A stretch of DNA of 64,000 bases from Alicyclobacillus fastidiosus. Lineage in GTDB: Bacteria > Bacillota > Bacilli > Alicyclobacillales > Alicyclobacillaceae. A model generated the notes under the pieces. That model worked only from the letters and a program-made list of their open reading frames with translations, did no database searches and had not been told where the DNA came from. Where the stretch lies: contig NZ_CP104067.1 in assembly GCF_026651875.1 (NCBI RefSeq), forward strand, positions 3,162,001 to 3,226,000, read 5' to 3'. Of the stretch, positions 28,901 to 38,258 are shown piece after piece. The translations under genes were made by a program, and so were the position numbers. Within the stretch, counting starts at the first letter, position 1. Every line of letters begins with the position of its first letter.

Positions 28901-29650
28901 CTAGGATAGCGGGATTTTCTTCTTCAGGTCTTCACGCTCAATCACCGAATCGTGGCGAATGTAATGACCGACGTAGGAGCGTCGCCACCGGTCAACGGAT
29001 CGATTTTTCCTCGATGAGTGGACCAGCAGGTTATGAAAGATCACGACGTCGCCTTTCTTCATCTCGAGCGGAATTTCCTTCGACAGGTCTACTCCTTCAG
29101 ACTCATCGGTCCACGGTTCATGTTCTTCTACGTTTTTGACCTTGCCGTGCGGCAACAGACCGACATGATGACTTCCGGGAATTGCCCAGAGACATCCGTT
29201 CTCCACATCGACATCCTCCATCGCCATCCACGCCGCCGTAAGCGTATTTGGCTCGTTGCGGATATAAAAATAGTCTTGATGTGCGGCCTGACCGGGAGAG
29301 CCAGGTTCTTTATAGAAATACATACTTTGAACTCCGACGGCTTCGTCCCCCAGCAGTTGGGCGAGGGCGCCGCGGATCACAGGGTGACGGAGCATTTGCA
29401 GCGAAAAGCCGTCGTGCAAGTGTGGGTTGAAGACGCGAACCGTGAAACGGTCTTGGGCGCGAATAGGTCCTTTACGGGGCAATGCCCACTCGGGCATGTC
29501 ATCCTGTGCCCGAATGTGATAGATGTGCGCGTTGTACATATCGACCAAATCGTCGCTGCACACGTTTCTTAAAATAAGGTACCCATCTCTCTCATACTCT
29601 GCAATCTGTTCATCGGTAAGCGGATTCAATCGTTCTTGCGGTTGTATCAA
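28901..29650 (-). CDS. Phytanoyl-CoA dioxygenase (PhyH) family oxygenase
   Basis: An Fe(II)/2-oxoglutarate dioxygenase of about 249 residues. The iron facial triad fits AAHQDYFYI (His, Asp) and the distal His in FHNLLVHSS, with the 2-oxoglutarate-binding Arg downstream. TTG at 29650 follows GAGGTG with 7-bp spacing; the longer in-frame start at 29764 has no ribosome site. Members hydroxylate small molecules; the substrate here is unknown. A second, dissimilar PhyH gene lies at 30692. Confidence 0.8.
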   Translation of the reverse strand: MIQPQERLNPLTDEQIAEYERDGYLILRNVCSDDLVDMYNAHIYHIRAQDDMPEWALPRKGPIRAQDRFTVRVFNPHLHDGFSLQMLRHPVIRGALAQLLGDEAVGVQSMYFYKEPGSPGQAAHQDYFYIRNEPNTLTAAWMAMEDVDVENGCLWAIPGSHHVGLLPHGKVKNVEEHEPWTDESEGVDLSKEIPLEMKKGDVVIFHNLLVHSSRKNRSVDRWRRSYVGHYIRHDSVIEREDLKKKIPLS

Positions 29651-29834
29651 TGATTCGCACCTCGTTTCCGTTTTTCGCTGATGCCAACCATTCACGCGTA
29701 TCTCCACAATACTGGATGTATAGCGGTCGGAGAATAGCTCGGCTTGACGCTGATTTGTCTGCAATTGATATGCGTTGTCAATGACTCCTTAGAAATGCTG
29801 GATTATAAGGTCTACATACGCCTTTAGACAGGCA

Positions 29835-30420
29835 TCATTTTGTTGGTTTCAGGTGCATTATGACGATTTCGGGCGCCGGCCAAGAACCTGGTGCGGGTGT
29901 CTCATATGGATTGTCCGCCGTCGGCCATCCTGTGTATTTACTATCGTTATATTCGTACCATGTGGCACCATACACCAATGGGATAACCGGCAGTTTCGAA
30001 GCAAGGGTCCTTTCCACATTGTAAATGCCCTGCATCTGCTTCGACTGATGTGTTGTTTTAGCAAAATCCGCTAAGTCGGCGTCTGTGGTCGAATCGCTAA
30101 ATTGTTCATAGTTGTACTGTTCATTCGTGCCGAGTAGACTGTTAAACAAGTAATAAGGAGTACGTCCACTCTGTGAGAACCAGATTGTGAGTTGGAACTT
30201 ATGCCCGCTTAACTGCGACATATAGGCACCGTATTGAACTTGTTGAACGTTTACTTGAATGCCTATCTTGTTCAAGTCCTGTGCAATAAGTTTTCCTGGT
30301 GATGTAACAACAACATTCAACCGAAAATCCCACTCCGGGTGGTTTCATTTTCTCTATATTCAGCCCCGTTCCACTGCAGACGACCACACCGAAAAGATAA
30401 CGCTTACATATCCCCTTCAT
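29835..30420 (-). pseudogene. C-terminal remnant of a peptide/nickel-type ABC binding protein (family 5)
   Basis: The readable 161 codons to 29835 (VVTSPGKLIAQDLNKIGIQV, later LTIWFSQSGRTPYYLFNSLL and LASKLPVIPLVYGATWYEY) match the C-terminal lobe of extracellular solute-binding proteins family 5. Upstream the frame breaks near 30320 and no N-terminal lobe or lipobox is present. Confidence 0.75.
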
Positions 30421-30691
30421 GCCATCTTTATGACCATCAGCTTCGTAAATATAACTTCAATCATAGCAGTATTGTGAAGACACCAAAATGCACGTACACG
30501 CTATTTTATTGCACTATTCTGCTACAAAAAAAGCTCCTTTTTTTTGCGAAGTAGTTACTTGTGAAGAATGCATGCGCTATCTTTAAATATAGTTAATCTA
30601 ATGGATCCATAACCAAAGATGAACAATATCATCCATGAATTCCACCATATAGAAAGAAGCCTACACCTTCACAAAAATTAGGAAAGGTCGT
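30421..30691. other. AT-rich upstream region of the PhyH gene
   Basis: About 270 bp without a gene. It contains A- and T-runs (30525-30546) and must hold the promoter of the plus-strand dioxygenase, but no clear -35/-10 pair is visible. Confidence 0.3.
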
Positions 30692-31528
30692 ATGAAGATG
30701 AGTGAAGACCTGCGGCTAACACCTACACTGGAAGAAGAGTACATGTTGTCAGAAACACAAATTACGGAGTTTCAGAAAAATGGACATCTCTATTTGAAAG
30801 GGGTAGCAAGTAAACAAGCGGTTGACGTGTACCGCCCCCGTATCGAACAGGCTGTCAAGGAACGCAATCAACAGACCAAGGCATTGTCAGAACGAGATAC
30901 GTATGGGAAGGCTTTTATCCAAATATCAAATATTTGGGCCACACATGCGAATGTAGCACACTTTGTGCTTGCCAGGAGATTTGCCAAGTTAGCTGCGGAT
31001 TTAATGGGCGTGGACGGTGTTCGTATTTATCATGATCAAGCGTTATTTAAGGAACCGTCAGGCGGACATACGCCATGGCACCAAGATCAGGTCTATTGGC
31101 CGTTGGACACCAGAAACACCATCACACTATGGATGCCCCTCGTGGATATACCAAAAGAGGTAGGAACGATGACGTTCGCTTCCGCATCACATACTAAAGG
31201 CTTCATTAGTAAGTTGGAAATATCAGATGAATCCCACAAAAACCTCAAGGAATATATAGAGTATCATCAGTTGCCGCAAGTCAACTACGGAGAAATGTCG
31301 GCTGGCGATGCTACATTTCATTACGGCTGGACTCTTCATAGCGCACCTGGCAATCCAACCAAACAAGTCCGTGAAGTCATGACCATCATTTATTTTGCTG
31401 ATGGTGCGAGAGTAATCGAACCGGACAGCAATGCACGGAAGAATGACCTCAAGAGTTGGTTGCCCGAACTGGCGCCAGGGGATTTGGCGAAAAGTCGTTT
31501 GAACCCTCTCGTATACACAAGGGCGTAG
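30692..31528 (+). CDS. Phytanoyl-CoA dioxygenase (PhyH) family oxygenase
   Basis: A 278-residue Fe(II)/2-oxoglutarate dioxygenase. The iron ligands fit TPWHQDQVYWPLD (His, Asp near residue 131) and the C-terminal WTLHSAPGNPT (His near residue 216), with an Arg about 10 residues later. ATG at 30692 follows GGAAAGGTCGT. It is monocistronic and faces remnants on the other strand. Confidence 0.88.
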   Translation: MKMSEDLRLTPTLEEEYMLSETQITEFQKNGHLYLKGVASKQAVDVYRPRIEQAVKERNQQTKALSERDTYGKAFIQISNIWATHANVAHFVLARRFAKLAADLMGVDGVRIYHDQALFKEPSGGHTPWHQDQVYWPLDTRNTITLWMPLVDIPKEVGTMTFASASHTKGFISKLEISDESHKNLKEYIEYHQLPQVNYGEMSAGDATFHYGWTLHSAPGNPTKQVREVMTIIYFADGARVIEPDSNARKNDLKSWLPELAPGDLAKSRLNPLVYTRA

Positions 31529-31589
31529 GACTTCGCTGTAAAAGACTGCCTCGTGGCTATGCCCCGAGATCCACATAGAACCAATCAAG

Positions 31590-31975
31590 CCATTGCATCC
31601 TTCTCTCGGGTTCAATGGCTTGTCATCCCCTGGAAACGGCGCACTATAGGATATCCAACTCCCAGTCAGCGTAAACTCCTTGCGCTGCATGAGTTCAAAC
31701 AGTTTGGGGTCAAATGTGATTTCCCTCGTCGGCACCTACGAAGCAGACCTTCGCCTTGTTCGCGGCTAATTCAAAGCTCGATTGCATCGTGGGGATGGCC
31801 CCCGCCGTTTCCAGAACCACAGCATAGCCCCGCCCGCGCGTGATGTCCAAATGAGCCGCTCTGTCATCCGAGTTCAACATGTTGATGACATGGTCAGCAC
31901 CTAACCGCTTGGCCATTTGAAGGCGCGTATCGTCGATATCGAAGACCGTAATCGATCTAGCCCTTGCTAAGCCAG
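31590..31975 (-). pseudogene. C-terminal remnant of a zinc-type sugar-alcohol dehydrogenase
   Basis: The sequence reads ARSITVFDIDDTRLQMAKRL, then GADHVIN, then VVLETAGAIPTMQSSFELA, the nucleotide-binding half of a medium-chain zinc dehydrogenase (sorbitol/galactitol-phosphate type). After KAKVCFVGA the frame shifts; PTREITFDPKLFELMQRKEF and GSWISYSAPFPG continue in the next frame. The N-terminal zinc domain is missing. Confidence 0.75.
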
Positions 31976-32356
31976 TTGCCGTCTAATTGCTCGGCCCGAA
32001 TCTGCAGCCGCGGCCGCGTCTGCAATGTGGAACAAGAACTTCCTGTCGCCATTCTCAAAATAGGTGACAAAAGCCACCCCCGTGGTCTTGTCCTTGCGCA
32101 CTTGAACCTGACTGACATCGACCCCATCGTCGCTCAATCTATCCCGCACACACCGGCCAAAGTCGTCATCACCGACACATCCAATCATGCCGGCGCCAAT
32201 GCCAAGTTTGGCAATGGCGTCGATAAAAATGGCTGGAGCCCCACTGGGATAAGGGCCAAGGAACTCGCCAGACCGATGAAGTGGCACGTTTACTTGTGAC
32301 CGCATGATTTCTACGAGAATTTCTCCAATGGTCACTACGTATGGATGTCCCGTCAT
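31967..32356 (-). pseudogene. N-terminal fragment of a PfkB-family sugar kinase
   Basis: The first about 120 residues of a ribokinase/PfkB sugar kinase are intact (VVTIGEILVEIM, then PSGAPAIFIDAIAKLG, then GMIGCVGDDDFGR). The frame then runs into a stop next to the truncated dehydrogenase remnant. A deletion apparently joined the kinase front to the dehydrogenase back. The catalytic C-terminal GAGD region is absent, so it is not an active kinase. Confidence 0.8.
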
Positions 32357-32379
32357 TTACCGCATCCCCAATCCCACCA

Positions 32380-32952
32380 TCACAATTTCGTGGTGAACTC
32401 CACCCCATCGTCAACGGGCACCGTCACCGTTCGTGCGTCCGCCTTGGCTCGTACATCTTCCAGATAACGCTTGATGCCGGGACTGTCACCCGCCGAAATG
32501 ATGTCATCGGCTACAACTACACCCCCCTGTTTGACGTGGGGCCATACCAGATGGAGATAGGCCGGATAGTCCTCTTTCCAAGCGTCGATAAACACGAAGT
32601 CCCACGGTCCCTGAAGCGTCTTCAACGTTTCGAGTGCATCGCCTTCGACAATCGAAATGGTGTTCGACAGCCCGGCTTTCTCGTACACGGATTTAGCTAG
32701 CTGAATCTTGTATTCGCTCAGCTCACAGGTGGTCACGGTTCCGCCGTTTGCACGAGCCGCTTCCCCAAGGTAGAGGCCCGAGTATCCACTGGAGGATCCG
32801 ATTTCCAATACTCGCTTCGCCCCTGACACACGTACCAGCAGATTCAAAAATTGGCCATTGTCCGCCGATATGCGGTACAAGGGTTCCGGCGCGTTTGTCT
32901 GTTCGTCCAACTGTTCCAACTCACGTATCGCATCTACGATTCTCTGCTCCAT
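32380..32952 (-). CDS. SAM-dependent O-methyltransferase (class I, caffeoyl-CoA type)
   Basis: A complete 190-residue protein. Motif I is VLEIGSSSGYSGLYLGEAA near residue 48; the acidic ribose-binding residue lies in VTTCELSEYK; the metal-binding Asp region fits FVFIDAWKEDYPAYL and VADDIIS. These are the marks of the cation-dependent O-methyltransferase 3 family. It is the only intact gene among remnants here, upstream of the kinase fragment. Confidence 0.88.
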   Translation of the reverse strand: MEQRIVDAIRELEQLDEQTNAPEPLYRISADNGQFLNLLVRVSGAKRVLEIGSSSGYSGLYLGEAARANGGTVTTCELSEYKIQLAKSVYEKAGLSNTISIVEGDALETLKTLQGPWDFVFIDAWKEDYPAYLHLVWPHVKQGGVVVADDIISAGDSPGIKRYLEDVRAKADARTVTVPVDDGVEFTTKL

Positions 32953-33056
32953 GTCACCGATGCCTCCACTGATGATTAGCTATTATGAGAAGGGTCAATC
33001 CAAAGATACGAAAGGGGATCCACATTCATACTGGTATTGATATAGTATCCGTGGAT

Positions 33057-33470
33057 TCAGGGCTGAACGGCAAAGTTGTACTTCTCATCATAGATGGGTA
33101 CAATCGTGGCGTCCTTCATGGCTTGTATAGTAATTTTCTTGTAAAGGTTCGGCGGGACTGTGCATTCATATCGTATTCCGCCTCACTAAGCTACTTGTCC
33201 ACGTCTTTGTTGGAGTACATTATCAAATTATCCATTAGCTGTTCGTTTGTAGCCAGAAGTGTATCTAGAAGCATCATTACTGGAATAAAAGTCTGCATGA
33301 ATTGGCAGGGAAACCCCTGACTCTTTGAGTAGCTGCTTGGCTTTGCTAGGATTATACCTTGTACCTGTACCCATTGGTTCCGTCGTACTAAACTTCGTTT
33401 GTCCAACTTGTTTGATCCATTTTTGAATCGACGGCCACATAGCCTTGTCCAGTGAGTGTCTCCAAGAAAA
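33057..33470 (-). pseudogene. Remnant of a family-5 ABC binding protein
   Basis: Pieces in two frames fit an oligopeptide-type solute-binding protein. They are WPSIQKWIKQVGQ, then YNPSKAKQLLKESG followed by ASRYTSGY, and a C-terminus KKITIQAMKDATIVPIYDEK ending at 33057. It is shorter than one lobe and frameshifted. A second family-5 remnant lies at 29835. Confidence 0.65.
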
Positions 33471-33529
33471 AGTGTTTTGCATATTTCTAAGCACTTGGAC
33501 GGCAAGGAATTAGAGATATGCAGGACACT
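33471..33529 (-). terminator. Hairpin after the MoxR operon (repeat copy 2)
   Basis: Arms 33471-33490 and 33510-33529 form a 20-bp stem with three non-Watson-Crick positions. On the minus strand, TTTTTCTTGG follows directly, and the DUF4129 stop at 33547 lies just before, which suits a terminator. The three variant positions would be G-U wobbles in plus-strand RNA but A-C mismatches in minus-strand RNA, so its main role is not certain. Copy 1 at 8728 has a perfect stem but no T-run. Confidence 0.55.
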
Positions 33530-33546
33530 CATTGTAAAAAGTTTAT

Positions 33547-34899
33547 TTACATCCCCATCATATCGCGAAGATGCTCCACCTCATCCTTCGTTATGCCGCC
33601 TTGCCCATATCGCGCCTTGTCATACAATTCTTCAAGGTATCTGCAACCTTTTGCAAACGTTGAATCATGCATGAATTCAGTTGGTCGCACCTGTATCGAA
33701 TCTTTCTCCTCCAACCACGCCCAAATCCCTTCCGTGGTCTCCAGAGCCGTATCGGCCGATACCCAGGTATATCCTTTAGACTGACTTCTGCGAACGAACT
33801 GTCGATACAAATAGCGGACTTGTTCTTCTGGTGATGAGAGCTCGTTCCACGCTAGTTCATGCCTTCTTCTGCGATCTCGCCGAAAAAAGCCCATTCTGTG
33901 CGATTCTCCCGCAATCGACTCTTCCTTATCGACGTAACCCGTTGGTTCGTACGTCTCGATGCCACGATGCCTTTGGTACCACTTCCAAACCGCATGAAGT
34001 CCCCGCACCAACAAGAATAGGAGACCGACGAAGGATGCTACCGCAATGATGATGGAGACAATATGTTGCCAAGTAGCCGGGCCACTTTGATGTGTTTGCG
34101 TGTCGGGTTGTTTGGGGAATTTAAACGTCGGTGTATGAATCGGCCTTGATTGCGTTTGTTGTTGCCCACCAGGAAACAAGTGTTGCAGCAAACTAGAAAT
34201 AGCTCTCTCAATGTCGGACAAATTTACAAAGAACGCAAAACAAGCAAAAGTCAGTAGCACAATGCCGAGAAACATGGTGACGAGGAGTCGATTAAACGTG
34301 CGTACTTTGCTCGGAACATGTGCTTGACCATCCGACAGTAAGCTGTTTAGTTGAAATTGATTCAACGCATAGACAACCATGGAGACGGTGACAAAGGCAG
34401 ATACAGTAATGATCCAAATCTCCGGACGTAACAAAGATAAATAGGTAACCAAAAAGAACGCTGCGAAGTGAACAAGAAGACCTATCAGCCATACTGACAA
34501 CAAATTGTTAGAGTACAGCATACGAAGACCATTGGCACCCATGATGCTGGCGGGAACGACGAACATGGCACACAAGGCAAAACTTGCTGCAAACGGCATT
34601 CGACCGAGCGTATCGGCGAAAAACGCACACCAGACGAGTGCGATGGCTGCCACGCTCAACGACTTTAGAACAGGGTTGAAGCGGCGGACAACGATGCCAA
34701 ACCATGCGCCCACAAAGGCCAATAGAAACAGAAAGACTAGCCACAGCCATAAAGCACCAGGTTTGATAACATAAGCGCCCACCACTAGCGGCAGCGGAAG
34801 AAAGGCCACTAAACAGGAAAAGGAGGCGATAGTTGCTTGCAGCAACGGATATCGTAGAACGGTTACCCGGAAGCGGGCGTTACGTAGGCTTTTCGCCAT
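33547..34899 (-). CDS. Membrane protein with C-terminal DUF4129 domain
   Basis: A protein of about 450 residues: roughly eight hydrophobic segments in the first 220 residues, a Pro/Gln/Thr-rich external loop, one more membrane helix near residue 290, then a cytoplasmic DUF4129 domain ending in EELYDKARYGQGGITKDEVE. ATG at 34899 lies 9 bp after GGAGG and overlaps the end of the DUF58 gene. MoxR-DUF58-DUF4129 sets act together, with roles proposed in cofactor or metal-centre assembly and envelope stress; which applies here is not known. Confidence 0.8.
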   Translation of the reverse strand: MAKSLRNARFRVTVLRYPLLQATIASFSCLVAFLPLPLVVGAYVIKPGALWLWLVFLFLLAFVGAWFGIVVRRFNPVLKSLSVAAIALVWCAFFADTLGRMPFAASFALCAMFVVPASIMGANGLRMLYSNNLLSVWLIGLLVHFAAFFLVTYLSLLRPEIWIITVSAFVTVSMVVYALNQFQLNSLLSDGQAHVPSKVRTFNRLLVTMFLGIVLLTFACFAFFVNLSDIERAISSLLQHLFPGGQQQTQSRPIHTPTFKFPKQPDTQTHQSGPATWQHIVSIIIAVASFVGLLFLLVRGLHAVWKWYQRHRGIETYEPTGYVDKEESIAGESHRMGFFRRDRRRRHELAWNELSSPEEQVRYLYRQFVRRSQSKGYTWVSADTALETTEGIWAWLEEKDSIQVRPTEFMHDSTFAKGCRYLEELYDKARYGQGGITKDEVEHLRDMMGM

Positions 34900-36040
34900 G
34901 CGCATGTGCCTCCTTCACCTCAGGGTGATCATCCCAGTTGAGCCATGCACTCGCTTGTGCTTCACTCGGCAAACTGATAATGGATACAGAATGCCCTTCG
35001 TCCTCAAGCGACTGTATGATATCTCGCATCTCTTCATCGACATAGCCAGTAATCAGCACAAAATCGGTTTTGCGGATGGCCAATTCTGCTTCTGATCGGA
35101 GCAGGGCATTGAAATCACACCGGACTTTTAACTGCAACCCGGCCAAGTGTGACCACAGATCTGCAAGCTGATGGGGTCCGTTCTCCGGTTGCAAACCTTC
35201 CGTATACTCATCCGAATGTACGCCATTACAATAAAAGCCAACCGCGAGACCAGCGGCTATCAGCTCATCGGCAAGGGTGGCCGCCAAGCTGATGCCTGCT
35301 TCAATTCGAACAGGCTCGGAAATTTGCTGCCACATCCCCTCGTCGATGACGAAATTTAAGAGAACCTTGACATAGTAATCCGTCGTGAACTCTTGAAGAT
35401 GAACATGAAGACTACCTGTTCTGGCGGTCACCTTCCAGTTCACTTGATTCAAGGAATCACCAAACTGATATGGCCTTGCACCCTGTCGCATAAACGGATC
35501 TGGCGAGACGAATCGGCGCACAATAGCATCACCCTGTAGACTCAGCGACGACAACAGCAAGTCTTCATTTGGGACAAGTTGTGGATACACCATCAGTTCC
35601 GTATCTGGACCCGTACACTCCCAGTGTTTGAATACCGATCCGCCGAATACCCCGCCAGCTGTTATTGCTGCGCTGTTCAATTTATATATCCCGCGCCTAT
35701 CGCAGCGAATCTGATGTCGCCGCGTGATGCGCGTGTACGGTGACAGGGAGAAAATACTTCGGCTGGTTAAAAATTTATCAGACCGGTTGAGAAATGCGTC
35801 TGTCTCTGCACGAAAATGCATGCTGGCATCAAAAGCGGCTTCTAAGACGACGCGCGGTACGGGGAGAAATTTTCTGTTCTCAATCACTTCAACCATTTCG
35901 ACCGATTCCCCAGCCCGGATGACCGGCTGTGCAAAATAGCGGCGATATGAGACACGCCAGAGGGAAAGACGTCGATAAATCAGCTCTTCGCTGCCAACTA
36001 GGATGAATGCGATAATCAAGAGCCAGCGCACGTCCGCCAT
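34880..36040 (-). CDS. DUF58-domain protein of a MoxR operon
   Basis: A 386-residue protein with a hydrophobic N-terminus and the DUF58 signature GDSLNQVNWKVTARTGSLHV near residue 200. A von-Willebrand-like fold follows (FVLITGYVDEEMRDII). It lies between the MoxR ATPase (14 bp upstream) and the DUF4129 gene (overlap), the usual order. Confidence 0.88.
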   Translation of the reverse strand: MADVRWLLIIAFILVGSEELIYRRLSLWRVSYRRYFAQPVIRAGESVEMVEVIENRKFLPVPRVVLEAAFDASMHFRAETDAFLNRSDKFLTSRSIFSLSPYTRITRRHQIRCDRRGIYKLNSAAITAGGVFGGSVFKHWECTGPDTELMVYPQLVPNEDLLLSSLSLQGDAIVRRFVSPDPFMRQGARPYQFGDSLNQVNWKVTARTGSLHVHLQEFTTDYYVKVLLNFVIDEGMWQQISEPVRIEAGISLAATLADELIAAGLAVGFYCNGVHSDEYTEGLQPENGPHQLADLWSHLAGLQLKVRCDFNALLRSEAELAIRKTDFVLITGYVDEEMRDIIQSLEDEGHSVSIISLPSEAQASAWLNWDDHPEVKEAHAHGEKPT

Positions 36041-36054
36041 AGGCTATCCACTCC

Positions 36055-37008
36055 CTACGCAAAACTTTCTGTCGGTACAGGCAGCGTGCTAGTGATCCGC
36101 TCGATGATACCCATCGCTCCATGTCCGTCGTGACGTGATCGGTGAGACAAGGTCATCCGATGCGCCAAAACCGGTACGGCCATTGCCTTGACGTCGTCAG
36201 GCGTCACGTATGAACGCTTGCGCAGAGCGGCTCGTACCTGCGTCGCCCGCAGGAGAGCTTGACTGCCGCGAGGACTCACCCCGAGATGGACATCGCGTTG
36301 GTTGCGCGTCGCTTCAACGACATCAAGCAAATAGCGCAGGACGTCATCGGACACATCCACTTGGGTGACTGCCTGTTGGGCCGCGACGATATCTGCTTTA
36401 CTGACGACCGGTGTGAGTGAGTTCAGTGGATCCGCCGACTGGAAGCGACGCAAGATCGCCATGCCTTCGGCTGTTGACGGATAACCGATGTGCAACTGGA
36501 ACAAAAACCTATCTAACTGCGCCTCCGGCAGTGGAAATGTCCCATGACTCTCCACTGGATTTTGTGTCGCTACGACGAGAAAGGGTCTGTCAAGGACATG
36601 CGTTTCACCATCAATGGTCACCTGGCGCTCTTCCATGCTCTCCAGTAGACTCGACTGGGTGCGCGGCGTCGCCCGATTAATTTCATCTGCCAGCAAAATA
36701 TTCGTGAAGATAGGGCCGGGTCGGAACTGAAATCGGGAAGATTGTTGGTTGAAGAAGTCGATACCGGTCAAATCGCTGGGCAATAAATCTGGGGTAAACT
36801 GAACACGTTTGGTTGTACATGCAATGGATTTGGCAAGCGCTTTCGCCATCATCGTCTTGCCGGTGCCCGGCACGTCTTCGAGCAGTACATGCCCGCGTGC
36901 AAGGATGGCGATGAACAGCATCTCAATCATGTCATCCTTACCGACAATGACCTGGCCCACGCATTGCTTGACCCGATTCGCCATGTCTTGAATCTCAGAG
37001 ATTTCCAT
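36055..37008 (-). CDS. MoxR-family AAA+ ATPase
   Basis: A 317-residue AAA+ ATPase. Walker A is LLEDVPGTGKTMMAKALA near residue 37-46, Walker [17 protein letters not shown], sensor 1 [20 protein letters not shown], and the C-terminal lid includes LGVSPRGSQALL. MoxR proteins are chaperone-like ATPases that work with DUF58 partners. ATG at 37008 was chosen; a TTG at 37035 behind AAGG is also possible. A decayed duplicate lies at 8913-9717. Confidence 0.9.
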   Translation of the reverse strand: MEISEIQDMANRVKQCVGQVIVGKDDMIEMLFIAILARGHVLLEDVPGTGKTMMAKALAKSIACTTKRVQFTPDLLPSDLTGIDFFNQQSSRFQFRPGPIFTNILLADEINRATPRTQSSLLESMEERQVTIDGETHVLDRPFLVVATQNPVESHGTFPLPEAQLDRFLFQLHIGYPSTAEGMAILRRFQSADPLNSLTPVVSKADIVAAQQAVTQVDVSDDVLRYLLDVVEATRNQRDVHLGVSPRGSQALLRATQVRAALRKRSYVTPDDVKAMAVPVLAHRMTLSHRSRHDGHGAMGIIERITSTLPVPTESFA

Positions 37009-37424
37009 CCTGACCCATCCACTCCTGCCGGCCAATCAGATACCTTATTAGAAAATATTTTGATATGTATGATAACACAAACAACTCTAACACTCTCCAA
37101 TTTCCCCAGCATACATGATATTCCAGGAGCTCAGTTTTGACGATCTACATCCTCCATAAATTGCATGGCGTACGAAGGGGATATAGAGATACGCACGAAA
37201 AGACTTCCACGATCATCAAGAGGTCTGGAACCTTATTTCATTCGTGTTCACAATTGAAGATAGGAGCGACGCCCTGATGCAGCGCCGATCCAGCTTCAAC
37301 GCGGCCAAGAGGAGTCGAAAGGCCCTCGAGGTCGACGGATTAACGAGTTGCGAAACCCTGACGATGATTCGCTCAAGGTCAAGCATTCCTTTCGGAAATG
37401 CACGCGTGTAGCAGCATTCACTAG
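37009..37424. other. Intergenic region upstream of the MoxR operon
   Basis: About 415 bp that should contain the MoxR operon promoter on the minus strand. I see no gene and no clear repeat in it. Confidence 0.35.
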
Positions 37425-37460
37425 TTGTAATTAAGAACGAAATCGTTCATAATAATGAAT
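37425..37460 (+). promoter_or_regulatory. Sigma-A promoter overlapping a SinR-like box
   Basis: TTGTAA (37425-37430) and CATAAT (37448-37453) are 17 bp apart. The -10 lies inside GTTCATAATAATGAAT (37445-37460), an imperfect GTTC-N8-GAAC palindrome, and AAGAAC at 37433 adds another half-site. It would drive the small plus-strand gene at 37569. Confidence 0.55.
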
Positions 37461-37568
37461 AGCGATTGACTGTATCAGAATCGTGCTGGACAATAGGGGT
37501 TCACAGCGTCCTCGCGGCTATACATGCTCGTGAGCTCAATTGAAAAATTGCTGACGACGAGGGCTACG

Positions 37569-37718
37569 ATGGAACGAAGAGACTGGACTGTAGTGGGGAT
37601 GATCACCGTCATACTGGTGATTTCTGAAGTGATTGGCAGCCATCATCAAAGAGGGGTAACTGTTTTTCTAGATGGCTTTTTTCACTTGTTTGGAATTAGC
37701 AATTGGCATTTTAGTTGA
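37569..37718 (+). CDS. Small membrane protein, 49 residues
   Basis: ATG at 37569 follows GAGGGCTACG. The product has one hydrophobic segment (WTVVGMITVILVISEVIG) followed by a basic/His stretch and a short hydrophobic end. I do not recognise a family. It has its own box-type promoter and faces the end of the vanZ-like gene. Short length keeps confidence moderate. Confidence 0.45.
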   Translation: MERRDWTVVGMITVILVISEVIGSHHQRGVTVFLDGFFHLFGISNWHFS

Positions 37719-37741
37719 TTGACGCGCCTGGTTACGCTTCA

Positions 37742-38203
37742 TTATGTCGTCGTCACGGCCCGGGCCAGCGCGACGATAGACCCGGCGCATAAAATACCCA
37801 TGGTATCGATTCCTACATCGTAGAGTCTTCCATCTCTGCCGAACGGCACCTGTAGAATTTCCGTACCAATCGCAAACATAACGGAACAAGCGACTGCCGT
37901 CTTACCTCGCCTCAAACAATTCAAGAACAACAAATCCATGATGGCGAAACCGAAAAAGTGTCCGAGTTTGGTGATCAGCCATTCCGGATTTTTAAGCTGA
38001 AAATCCAGGGTGAAGAACGCGGACCAATCCGGGTGCGGCACAAGTTGAAAGGATAGGGATGACAGATCAAGCAAAGCTCGCATACTCCCAGCACATACGC
38101 AGATGATTAGGCCTATCCCCCAGCACACCACCAGCGTGATTCTCAGAACTGCCCGGCCGTCGCGCCGAAAAGTCCTATCAGCATGTACGAAATGCCTTCC
38201 CAT
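37742..38203 (-). CDS. VanZ-like membrane protein
   Basis: A 153-residue protein with four hydrophobic segments and the VanZ pattern: K-x-GHFFGFAIMDLLFL near residue 80, then E-x-LQ (GTEILQVPFGRDGRLYDV) and a final D-x-x-x-N/M helix. ATG at 38203 follows GAGGTGAGTGAG; a longer start at 38296 overlaps the peptidase gene. VanZ-like proteins occur near surface polysaccharide and envelope genes; the activity is not known. It is the last gene of the repeat-protein module. Confidence 0.75.
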   Translation of the reverse strand: MGRHFVHADRTFRRDGRAVLRITLVVCWGIGLIICVCAGSMRALLDLSSLSFQLVPHPDWSAFFTLDFQLKNPEWLITKLGHFFGFAIMDLLFLNCLRRGKTAVACSVMFAIGTEILQVPFGRDGRLYDVGIDTMGILCAGSIVALARAVTTT

Positions 38204-38258
38204 CTCACTCACCTCTTGATTCAGACTTCTGCACGAAGGTACAGACAAAGGGTTTGGT

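Noticed and set aside
33471-33529. The hairpin repeat as a mobile MITE
   Set aside because: Only two copies are seen and both are part of the same larger duplicated operon segment, so the hairpin moved with it rather than by itself.
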